Assembly: GCA_008508345.1 (NCBI GenBank)
Contig: QNGE01001716.1
Coordinates: 1 to 64,000, forward strand
DNA: 64,000 nucleotides
Source of the DNA: Paragonimus westermani
Taxonomy: Eukaryota; Platyhelminthes; Trematoda; Plagiorchiida; Troglotrematidae
Direction: 5' to 3'
Positions 1 through 11,800 of this stretch are shown one piece after another. The number at the start of each line of letters is the position of its first letter. Within the stretch, counting starts at the first letter, position 1. Below the pieces are notes generated by a model. It had not been told where the DNA came from and did not search any database. It saw only the letters and a program-made list of their open reading frames with translations. A program made the translations under genes and the position numbers.

Positions 1-1269
1 ATTCAATCCGTGCGCGTTCGCTGGTTTCGGTTGCACGTTACAAATGTGAAGAAAAGGATACGACCAACTTACAGAGAGATGAAAATCTCAGTCCGTTAGA
101 GCTTAAAATCATGCGATCTGCTCGACGATAGCGAAGAACTGCAAACGGTCATACACCTTGTGGATATGCGTCTGCAAACATGCCGCTGAATGCAGTTGCA
201 CTTTAGCTGTCCGAGGTGTTATGTTATGGACAGCCGTGAAATGAGACTGCAGTTGCAAGATCATTCAAACTATCGCCAGTTTTTTCATATCAAACCCCAG
301 TTGATAGCCACTGGGATGTGTCACTGGGGGGGACAAAAGGTTGGTGAAATCATCTCAGATGGTACCCAACCAGGCTATCACCTGCCGTTCTGAAAAATTT
401 CAATGCCCCTAACATCAGAGGGCCACTGAGGTCTGTTAGTAAGCAAGGCTTCGATCGCAAGTTATTTAACTTTGTCAACGAGTTCTTACTGCCAAAACTT
501 ACGGGTGTGGCCACTAAACTACTACTCAGTCAGATGGCCCGATTTCTGGACTTGACCATAACTCGTCACAACAGCGAAATCACGAATGTATCACCGGAAG
601 CACCACGAGGAAAAAGCGGTCATCTGAAGTTTTATTTCTAGCTTAACTCTCATCTCTCGGCAAAATCAGCACACGGTGTACAACTTTTCCACCGATTCCA
701 TCTTGAACAACTAACAGTGGATGCTAATAGAATAAACCAAAACCCATCAGTCTCCACAAAGAAAGTGGATGTCTTGTGGATAAGCAGTTTGAGTGACTCG
801 CTGGCCTCAACAGAAGGGAGCGTTCTTCCAAAACTAGTCAGAGGAAAGGGCCTAAAGCTACGCATGCACCTCGGGGTCATCATAGCGTTCCACAACAAGC
901 ATATCACTTGAGCAGAATATACAGAAAGAAGTTGCAAGTTCGCCGATATAGGATGATCCAGAAACGGAATAATTGGTATTGCAAGGGCTACTCGACGGAC
1001 GAATGTGCTTGTCGTGGTTCTTGACATTAAACAGAACCACAGCAGGTTTTATAATTATTCATAAACCAGGTCTTCCTTGAGATCGGAGGTTGGGATTAAA
1101 CTTTCTCATGGCAGACAGAACACATCGATCGACGGGGGCATAGTTGGTGCGATTTTTGACGTTGCTTCGTGACGTTTGGCGTTCAGATAATGGAGTGTCC
1201 TGTCCACTTTCTGATTAAGATTGTGAAGCCGTAGTGAGTGCAGACATTAAGTTTTGTGCAGATCGGCCG

Positions 1270-1800
1270 GCAACATCCTAGTTGGACAGCATGAAGCCAG
1301 CAGAACTGGATGACATTCACCCAGCGCTCCTGAAACCCATCGCAACAAGTCCGATGTTGCCCTTTGCATTTATGCTCAATCTCGCCGTATGCAAATGTAG
1401 CTGTGGGGAGCGAAAAGGTGCATCATAACTTACGCCTTCAGAGATGATCATCGATTATCTGCCGGTAACTACTCACCATTTAACCCGTCTAGGGCCGTCA
1501 GTAAAGCCCTCAAGCGCAAGTAAGGAGAGATGATCAATGAATTCCTATGAGCGCAGAAAATTGTCAAATCTCCTCAACATGGTCTTATAAGACGTAGGTT
1601 TGACGTGTAGATCTGTCGAAGTTTTGGACGCTCTCGTGGAGAAGATGAATACGGGATAAGCGATTAACGTATGCTTTTGAGGTTTCCAAGAAGCCTTCGG
1701 TTATGTCTAATACAAGCTACTGAGTGGTAAGCTACGAAAAGCAGCAGTATCACACAAAGTTTGCAGGTGAATTTAGGCGTTTCTAGCCGGGAGGTTGTGT
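1270..1800 (+). mobile_element. Degenerate non-LTR retrotransposon (LINE) RT relic
   Basis: Reading frames broken by stops and shifts still spell reverse-transcriptase pieces. DDIHPALLK at 1309-1335 resembles the fingers-region motif DGIHPxLLK of CR1/Jockey-type RTs. SVEVLDALVEKMNTG at 1612-1656 is followed by frames resembling the YLDFSKAFD palm region (read as F-G-F-Q-E-A-F-G with stops). It is clearly dead. It differs from the RT family seen near 11 kb and 41 kb. Its ends are not defined. Confidence 0.55.
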
Positions 1801-2612
1801 GGGTGTAATGGCGAGATTGACATTGCGTGTGAGTTGCTTATTGCAAAGATCACTGTTTGCTCCACTTCTCTCTTCGTGGCATACAGATGACTTAGCATGC
1901 AACATGCTTAGTTCATGTTACTCTTACGAGAATAATGAAAAATAGTTGAGATTTCGTCATTATCGCGTGCTCTTGGGAGGACATTAAAAACTGCGAGTTA
2001 ACACCGGTGAGCGTCCTGAAAAGACACGTTTTTTCTAACGCTCTCCAACCCACAGCAACAATTTCGAGGGCCTCGGACGTAAATTTATTCAGATATGAGT
2101 TGGAAATTTTGAAATAATATTTGTAGTGGGAACCTAAAGAGATTTAATTGGGGAGGTCATGAAGGTGATTAAAATATCGGGCAGATAGATAAACGGTACC
2201 GATGTGACTGCAAGAAGGACTTTGAAGAACGCAAGACAAGTACCTAACAAAACAATACTCTTGATACAAAACCTGGGAACGGATCAACCATGTAAAATAT
2301 TGCGAAGCGGAGAAACGCATAAAGAGCGCTAACTTTCCCTTATTTTGCACGGACACAGGGTAGGGTTCTAGTTCCACCCTTCAGGGTAGGTGCAATTTCC
2401 CTGTAATTTCCTTTTACACTGCCACCTGTGAATCTCTACTTGAACGTGCTGCGTCGACATAGAAAGGCCTGGCCAACACGCGAGCAGCATAAGTCGAGCA
2501 CCAAAATACCATCAAGCGTAAGATTTCATCAGGTCCTATATCTGAGAATGAAACCGGAGAATTGGAAAAATGCACAGTGTCTAACTGAGAGAGCGTCACT
2601 GTAACCGCGTCA

Positions 2613-2639
2613 GTTTGTTTAAACTCACTATTTTGCTAG
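2613..2639 (+). promoter_or_regulatory. Candidate 3' splice acceptor ahead of the IFT88 start
   Basis: A T/C-rich tract ends in TTTTGCTAG at 2639, 29 bases before the chosen ATG at 2669. It could accept a 5'-UTR exon or, if this is a flatworm, a trans-spliced leader. The sequence alone cannot distinguish these, and the tract may also be chance. Confidence 0.3.
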
Positions 2640-2668
2640 GCATCTCTGAGTTTACTTTCGGCGCGATC

Positions 2669-2821
2669 ATGATTTCTCATGTTGATGTTGTAGCTGATGG
2701 TAAAGATGATATATATGGCGGTTTCGATGACTTCGATAGTAAGACTGAGGTTGACAGCTTTATGAGTGATCCAAACGTCCAGCATGCAGTAAAGACAACA
2801 AGTCACGGTCGGAAGCCGCCA
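2669..2821 (+). CDS. IFT88 exon 1 (residues 1-51)
   Basis: Encodes the acidic N-terminus with the family signature DDIYGGFDDFDS and ends in SHGRKPP. The donor is GTTAGT at 2822, phase 0. The next in-frame codons run to a stop at 2881 but lack similarity, which supports splicing here. Confidence 0.88.
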
Positions 2822-5800
2822 GTTAGTTCATGTAATAAATTTATTTCTCGCCCAAAAGTATCCACGTATTTTGTTGAATGAATATGTATGTTGTCGCTAA
2901 TGCAACGTTGCACGGAGGTGTTGAATCGTTTCACAATGTTTCTGTAATGTTGCTTCCAAAACTGGAATATTGAAAATTATCAAAAAGTCAATGCATATAT
3001 TTATGTGAATTGCAAAAAAAATTCCGGAAGAATGTACTCACGTCGCTTTGCTGAAATTGTTTCTTTTCAGTAGTGTTAACGTTTGATATCTTTCGCGTAT
3101 GACAGCCTCAGCTGTGACTGTGTATTTATGTAGAAACAGAACATGTGAAATGTCACTGCTACAGTTGTGCACTAGGTGTCTTCCTCCAGATACGAAATTC
3201 CCAAGTGATCTCGGGATTAATCAGGGGTTTGTTCAGGAGTTTGTTAGGTATTTGAGACAAAAACCCTAACAAATTCTTTAAAAAACCATTGATTCATCTC
3301 AATTGTAACGGACTGATAACTAGTTCATACGTATAACGAACACTTCCTGAAGTTTAATGCAGTATTGCAAGGAACATTCCTCAGTGTTAGGTACTTCATC
3401 TATTTTATAAATACGGAGTATACCGGAGCACAGCGAATAGATACATTATTAGCAACCGAAACACTGTTGGTCAATAAAACCCATCCCTGAACTTTCCGGG
3501 AAACATCCCTAATTCACCCCTAACTCTGATAGTACCAATTAGGGATTCAGTTTAGGGGTGAGTTAGGGCTGGCTTCGGGAAAGTTTGGGGATGGATTCTT
3601 TTGACCAACGGTGTTTTGGTTGCTGAGAATGTATTTATTCGCCTGTGAGCCAGTATACTCCGTATTTGTAGAATACATGAATTGCCTAACACAAAGGGGT
3701 TGCCTTAAACTCTAAGGAGTTTTCGTTGTAGGTATAAAGTGGTTCTCAGTCCGTTACACTCGTTAAGGTTGCGTTAGGTATTGTGTTCCAAATATCTAAC
3801 AAATTTCTAAACAAACCCATGATCAATCCCAAGATTACTTAGGTATTTGGAAGAAGATCCTTAACGCAACCCTAACAAGTGTAACGGACTGAGAACCAGA
3901 CTATACGTATAACGAAAACTTCCTGGAATTTAATGCAACACCTTTTTGTTAGGCAATTCATGTATTCTACAAATACGGAGTATACTTTCTCATAGGCGAA
4001 TAAATATATTTTCAGCAACCAAAACACCGTTGGTCAAAAGAATCCATCCCCAAACTTTCCCGAAGCAGCCCTCATCATCATAATCATCATAGACAGCAAT
4101 ACATTAGTGGTTAACACTAATGCTTAACTGCCACACAACCATGAAGAAGTCATCCCTAATTCATCCCTAAACTGAATCCTTAGTTGGTGCTAGCAGGGAA
4201 CTTATTTCTTAATTAATGCTAGCACGGGACTGAATATTTATTCGAAAAACGTACAAGACGTCTCTTATTGCGTTACACCTGACATCGACACGCAAATTAT
4301 CTAGGGAAGCTAGAGATCGGCCGTTGATGAGCGAGTAAACCGGAAGATTGTGTGGTTTGGGTCCACGCTACACAGCCGCATGACATACAGATAAACAGTC
4401 AGGCTGGGTACGTCATGCGAAGTTTCTTAGTAGCCTAGCTACAATACGTAACTGTGAATTTTAAAACTGTTTTATACATCGTACCACAGGCAGAGCAGTG
4501 AGGTCTCTAGGTCGCTTCAGTACCACCTTGAAAGTTTTCCGAGATCCATATTGTTTCTGGAATAAGGTCAACTATTCCTTTACACCTCTATTCTCAGCTT
4601 TGTATCTTCGTTAACATTGTAGGTTACTGCTCCAGAACTATAATGTTTACTCTGGAAATACAACTGGTGACCTACCTTTTTCAGTTGCTTGGTTGTATCT
4701 AATCCTTCATTCCAGTTTCCCTTCTTTGCATACGTTTGTCCAACAAAGCATGGGGACTTGAAACGCGAGGGAGTGTATCACGTTCATATAGAAATTCAAG
4801 ATGTTGGTATCCCGATCACTTTCATTGCAGCAAAGTGCTGCGGTAAGGAAAAGTTCTTACAACTCTGTATTACTCCCACCACTTTCATCTGCACACAATT
4901 TTGTGCAAGGCTAGCACACTGATAAATGACAAACCATGTTCAAAACGCAGCTAACGCACTGCGAACAACCCACTATGATAGAAAAAGCTTGACTACTAGT
5001 CAACACCAAATGTAAAAATCGATCACGAGCAGTTTGTGCTAACAAATCTACCGATGTACCGACTAATTCATCCACGGGCGACGGCCACGAATACGCCATA
5101 GGACCTAGTGAATCTCGTCTAATCGATAGCAACACAAATATCTACTGATGCCCTGCACTCAGAACCATCGAGTCTTGCGTTGTGAGGTTTGAAAACAATC
5201 CATTCAAGCAGATATTTGTGCGATTTGCAGAATGTAACCTACTGAAATTCACAAGCGTTATGACCCTATTTTTGCCCTGTTCTATTCCGGATTCTTTGCT
5301 AATTTTGTTCACTGGGTCGGGGGTAGTTTGGCTCTTTCTTAAAAGGGTAACTTTATAGATACTTATTAAAATGGAAACATTACGTAGATCTTTTTGGTTA
5401 GCCAGTGTTCGGACCATAGTTCCTCCTCCTTATTATCACAGAAAGCAGTAAATCAGTGGTTCACACCGATGCTCAACTGCCACACAACCACGGGAAAAAA
5501 CAACCGTGTATTGGAAAAAAAGAAGGAAAAAAGGGGACAGGAATGGACTTAACTGCTGAAAATAACTGTTCCCATATTTAAGCATACATTGTCAAGGTGC
5601 CTTAACTATGTAACGAAACAACTGAGCTCTAAGTAAGATTGAAGCTTCATTAGCAAGATAGTTCCTTTAACGCTTCCGCCAAATAAACTAGCTTCACTGA
5701 CAACTCGGCCGGATTGTATTGATGACAGTGAAGGGTCACAACCACGTGATTTAGCACCTTTTGTTCTTTACCATAGGACCCCAAAGGAGATGAGGATAAA

Positions 5801-8800
5801 TGAAACGAGGAAATCCATAGCGGTAAGAAGGGAACAGCTTTAAAAATAACTTTCACCGCTTGAAAAACATTCACAGTGTTCTTCTAAATACCACGCAATA
5901 ATCATCCAACTATTCGAAACCTATGTACCCACCAGCATAGTAAAAGACGCGAGGATGTACAGCATTATATATGTATGCACATTTGTTATCCAATCTCAAA
6001 ACTGTGTAATATGTGCTTCCGCACCAGCTCATCGGTTCAGTTGCATATATTTCGCAAATGATGGAACGCAAACTTTAACGGCGTGGTTAACAGTAATAAT
6101 GGAGGGTGCGTGTCTTTCGGAAGTAACTGCAAGGTTTGGATCGATGTTTGCAAATGTAAACGTCAAGATACCTAATGAAAAACGTACGATTGCATGTACC
6201 GGTGGAACTATGTAGGCAAATGGTTTCATTTATCCTATGGCATGTAGGAACCATATTCCCCAAAATAATTTTCAACTGGTGCGCCTGGGTTAACGTGCCA
6301 GAAATTAAACACGGATGCATATAACGAACTAAACGTGGTATGCGCACATTATTCAATCATACACGGCATGCAGAATGGCAACGTAGGTGCGTTAACCGAT
6401 CAGCCAAAGCGGGCGCAGCAATCAAACTTTTTACATTCTCACTTATGGTACACACCATTTTCAGTTGTATTACTATAACTTATCCATCGCAATCGTATAT
6501 AATATTCGGGTGGCGCATTCTGTTTCCCGCTGTAGGCAACAGTAGGGGCTTGCATGTATTATAGGAAACAAGTGATCGCTTGAAAATAGTTTACTGCACT
6601 ATGCAATAAATTAATGTTTGTTCACACCATCTCAGTTTCCTCCCTCCAGATCGTTTGCACGGTGGAGCCACTTCATTACATCTCAATTTTTTCCTCAGCA
6701 GGTCCGGGGAGGCGAATTTTAAAAATAGCCTCCACAGATTAGTGACGTAAACGAAATAGTTATCTTTGCCTGTACAGTTGTCGTCCTAGTGTTCCCGGTA
6801 TGATCCGCTTCAATTTAGCTGTCTTGGAATTCTCACGCTAAACAAAGTAGGTAAAGTCCTACGTAAGAACTCCTGAATATTTGCGCTTCTATTCCAGATA
6901 GTTTAACAGCTTTGCCCTTATAGTAATTTTCAATTGCTGTTGACATGTAAGAAGCTCACCCATAAAGGGCATTGTGTGCAAAGTAATACGCGAAGTTTGT
7001 ATAAAGGCGCTCACCCTGGGAAATTTAGTTGAGTGCATTGTATCTATCAGTGACTGATTTGCTGTATCAATGTCCGTAAACCGTTCATCCTACGCCGTTA
7101 TATCACCTAGAAATGAAGTTAAATGGTGATAGGCCTGCTAAAATTCTGATAAATTGCTTAGAGCCAGGCGGCTTCACTCTTGATATCCGCGCTGCACCTG
7201 TGGGTGTAACGAGATTTGTTGAAGTCGACAGGGCCTGGCTTGGAGATCTATGAATAAATAAGCGTGTACACATTTTACCATAATCTACGTGATAGGTTTG
7301 AAGAAGGATGCCTAAACACTGCTGCCAGACGTGTCGGAAATGTGTATCTCACATCAAAGGCCGGTCTTTTTTGACGTTCTCCACTGCGAAACCTAGTGGC
7401 CTCCTTCCCATTCAGCCTTGAAGGAGATCAGCTACGTTACAAGCGTTCTTTCAAGGTAAATAATTATAACTAACATACCTGCTTCTACTTGGCAGTGTGA
7501 TTTGTAACATAGCCGTTTATCGGTTGTGTCTGTCAGTGCAGAGGCAGATCATTCAATTGAGTTTTGCTCCGGCTGAAAAAATCTGCTGATGCACTTTGGT
7601 TGCACTGCTGTGTTCTTCATCCACTCTTAACCTACGTGAAATATAACGTGTACTTCTACTAACGTTGTAACAGCTCAAACAGGTTGCACGTTCAGCAATG
7701 TACGTTGCTACGGATTTCCGTTTCAAGCTCCTGACCACCTGAATGGTGTTTCTCTTACCATTCAGTCATCGAAAACAAAAGTTATGGTATCGTAGACGTG
7801 TAACTGCATGAGGAGATATATCAACTAAAGTGAAATTTGTAAACGATCTTATTTGCAAACCGCAATTTTTATACTCCCGGGTCAATATAAGAAGTCGAGA
7901 ACAGATAACATGATGACAGGCGTTAGCTACTGATTAGGTGTGAAATTGAATGAACACGTTATTTTCAAAAAGGATACAAAGTAACTTGTACTTAAAGTTG
8001 TAAACAGGATTTCAGTAAATATCAGTAGAAAAGGCGGTAATGATTTGAATACATTGGTGTACGAACTTGGAGAAGTTTCCAGAAAATGGCAACTTGTATT
8101 ACGCAGTCTATATACCACCAAATTCAGCATCAGTGCGACCGCGTTTGCAAATATGTCGTCAGTGATGGCGTTGAATTCTTTATTTGAATATACGCTATTT
8201 CTTCCAGGTTAGCCAGCTACAGTATTAGCTCCGTGTATGCTAATCGCTTCCACCATGTCACTTGAGGATACATCAGAGCGTAAATTCTGTCCACAGCTTG
8301 ATTCCATTGGACGGCGAAATAATCTTGCAGCAGATTTGTAGTGTCTACGAACGCTCGTTCTCGGAAAATATAAAAGTGACTCTAAGGGAGACAAGGAAAA
8401 CTTATCTAGCAGCCCATGAAATGAGGCATCGTCAACCAGGTGGGTTAAGTTTTGCACGTTATGAGCTAAGTCATGTTGATTGTAACTACTGAAAAGCAGT
8501 ATCATGAAATAAGTTGTTCAACAAAGAAAGTGTAAGTACGTGTAAGTGCGGGATAACGGATCACGTAGGTGCAAATGACTGAACCCACAAAATAATTTTA
8601 CTTATTCGAATCAGATAACCTTTGCCATATAGTAGGTCCAAGTTAAAATTTTAAAAATGCATGAACTCCGTTGCTTCTACGTGTTCCGATCAGGTAAGAG
8701 GATGATACTATCTCTTACAATCAACGGGTACCTGGGTGTGTAACTTTTTACTCGGAGATATATGACAAGGATGAAATTAGGACCTAGGCGATATTCAGCA

Positions 8801-11800
8801 TTACGTGTGTATGATAGCCAGAGATTGACGGCAAGTTTTGTTGCACCCAAAAGATTGAATTGTATGTAAGCATTGAAAAAAAATTGTATCCAGAGGATCT
8901 GAAGAGAGTGGGAAAACAACAGCACGACTGGATGCATCGTTCTAAGAATGAATCTTCTTGCGTCCTGTTAAGGGAGACAGAGTCGGGAAAGATCGGTTTG
9001 CATCCCATCGGCACACCACGCTGAATGTCGTGATCATATTCAAAGTAACTAACATAGCGTCACTCTGCATAGTGGATTAACGAGCCAGAGTATCAGTGGT
9101 AACACCTCAAAGGACAACAGAGATATCTGTATTCCCCCGGGGAATGTTGACTCCACTACGATAAAAAGTATTAAGTTCGTTGATGCAAATTTGCGTGTAC
9201 ATCTGAACATCAGACGTTTTAACTTGCCCTTTGTTAATGTCAACTACGAACGGTGTTCGTACAAACGTCGGGATAACCAGGCAAAAGCACGCCATATCTA
9301 CATGGAAGAGAAAACTTATTGTCACTCATTTGAGGTTCAACCGTAATGACAGTTGGTTTCAGTTAACTGCGGGAGCTGGCAGAACACAGTGGATAGCTAT
9401 GGACTGACAAGGTTTGGACAGGCATAGATACACACCACGTATTACGTAATCAGTACTAGGGTAACCCGGTGGGTTGCTTCAACCACTTTTGTCCACATTG
9501 CGCCGGTTGTTAGGGTCCAATCAACATAGCTTCGTTAAAGGCCAGCAGCTTCTGGTTCTGATTGCGCAACAGTATCCTAAATGTGCTAAGTGGGTCAGCG
9601 TAGTCACATGTTGTCATTAGTTGTTGTTGCTATCAATTGCTTTAACCATTTTGGGACATGATCTGCTAATCTGAAGTAGCCCTCGATCTTTTATGCCTAT
9701 ATCGATGTTATGTACACAAAGATGGTTCCAGCAACTCATCAGGTTGCCGTGGTGTCGGTAAAATAATACGTGTAGTAGGTGTATGCGTATCCGTACCTTG
9801 TCTATTTCTGATTGTTTGTCGTACACGACATGCATGCTCAATGTGTACGACTAAAGAAAGTAAAGAAATGTTAACATATCGCACAAAATACTCCTTTCTG
9901 TACTGACGATTCCGTAATAGAGAACCCACTGTTTCAAAAACACAGTGCACATTCGGCGGATCAAACCTTTATACATATATAAAGTCTCTTTCTAATGACA
10001 AATTTATCACAGGTTTATGGAATGTCTATGTATTGAGGGGTCATTTGACAACTGCGGGTAGGGATGTTTTACCGATCTGGTTATAGGTGAACAAATTGTA
10101 TCATCTGTTGTAGGTGGTAGAATCTAACGAACACCCGGAACAAATCGCAGCAGCTATTAATGCCTGCTGAGGGGAGGTATGCCTCAAAGGAGCTGGGTGT
10201 TTGTGATATAACCGGATTTCTGTCACAACGACAAACCTCATGGAAAAGTGTCCTTTGATTCCACTTGATTTTAGTTGTACTGACGGCCGTTGAGGCTTTA
10301 AATGAATGCTAACCGAAAGCTTGCTCAGAGACCGTGAGCACCACTTGGTCGAATGGCCGAAGAAGACGGAAACAGCGTTTTTACCTAGAAATGGTAGAAA
10401 GCTTTTTGACTTGGTCCGTGGTTGTACTAAGCTTCGAAGCAGTGTAAGTGAAACCATATGTAAAAAAGATTGTTCACATTTCACCAGTAAATCGTGCCGA
10501 TCACATAGGTAGGCTGAACACTCTAATGAACAATTCGGCTGGCCTTAACCAGACCATGTAGAAAATGGAACCCGAATGATCAGTTACTGCGTTCCTGATG
10601 GCCTTCCTTTGGAAACAGAAGTAGCTCTGTAGTTTAAGTTAATGAAATGTAAAAAGCTGCCTGAGCAGCTCTCCTCTCCCCTCTTTTCAAGGATGGTGGG
10701 AGGTGGGTTATATCACAACTGACGAAACTCCCCACAGACGAATTGGGAAACTGAAGAGGTACTGCGGGATTGACGGCTAGTATCATTAGTACTCATTCTC
10801 AGAAAAGGGACCCGAATTCTATAGGATAACCACAGAGGCATCACTCTAGTAGCAAGTATATCCAAGTTACTAGCTGGTCTTAAGATGCGTCATCTCAAAA
10901 AGTTCCAAGGATGTCAGACACAAGCTCTTATAGGCAGCTGACCCTCGTGTCGTTCTTAGACCTGACCGGCTGCTCGTAACGTTCCCTGGAACTGGTTTCA
11001 TCGCAAGTGAGTTTCAGGGGAATATGTGAATCTGTTGAGACCACTGTATGCTCACGCCACAAACAAGTAAAGGGTTTATAGATAAATACCTCGGTCGTTC
11101 ATCACTTCTGGTGATGTTCGTCAAGGGTGTCCGACCTGTCCCATCCTGTGCAATTCTGTCGTGGTTGAAACTCTGGGTAGTGTTCTAGTAGAACCCAGTG
11201 AACCTGGAGTTGAGCTTCTTACTGCCACTGAGATGCTTGACACGGAGTACGCGGATGACACTTAGCTTCTCTGTGGAAAACATACGGACCACGCTGAACA
11301 AGGCGAGTGACTTGGTTGGCTTGTATGGAATGTGCTTCATACCTTCAAAGTGCAAGGTGCTTCTCCAAGGCTGGGCATTCCCACTTCTACCTTCATCGTT
11401 CCAGGCAGTTCGTTTGGGATTGTGGAGATTTGCATGTCTGAGTAGCATTATTACTGTTGATGAGTTATCAGCGAGAATGGTAAAGATAGGGGTTGTCTTC
11501 ACCAACCTGTGCTACCTGTGGTGTCGTGATGACCTACGGTTGTAGCTAAAAGAAATGGTACACAGTGCGCATGTATGTTCTGCTTTACTCTATGGTTCAA
11601 AAAAGTGACCTGTTCCCACAAAAGATATAAGCAGACCTGCTGTGTTTGACCATCGTTGTTTCCGCCAATCACCCCACTCTAAATGGACTGATCGCGTGAG
11701 AAATACGGCCTCTCGCGGCAGAGTTTCCTGAAACACTCGGGCTACGCGGACAGTTGTTTAACCAATCATGCTGCACAGCGTGCAGTAGTTGGTTCACGCA

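Larger units (their letters stand above)
1..2668. other. Upstream region of IFT88, no host exon seen
   Basis: No exon of a recognisable host gene is visible on either strand. The open frames are short and look like chance frames. A degenerate LINE reverse-transcriptase relic lies at about 1270-1800. The last 60 bases hold a pyrimidine-rich stretch ending in AG that may be the 3' splice site of a 5'-UTR intron or a trans-splice acceptor for IFT88. No TATA-type promoter could be assigned. Confidence 0.5.

Noticed and set aside
650..1027. Minus-strand open frame of 125 codons
   Set aside because: No family resemblance, and it overlaps other frames of similar length in a non-coding stretch. Treated as chance.
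2615..2668. Upstream in-frame extension of IFT88 exon 1
   Set aside because: The 18 extra codons show no similarity, and the ATG at 2669 gives the usual IFT88 N-terminal length.
3178..4190. CRISPR-like or tandem repeat array
   Set aside because: The repeated arms are inverted and about 330 bp long, with no short repeat-spacer pattern. It is a foldback repeat in an animal intron.
11198..11545. Open frame as a possible host gene
   Set aside because: Its wording (LNKASDLVGLYGM, FIPSKCKVLLQ) is that of a LINE reverse transcriptase and is shared with the copy at 40.9 kb.
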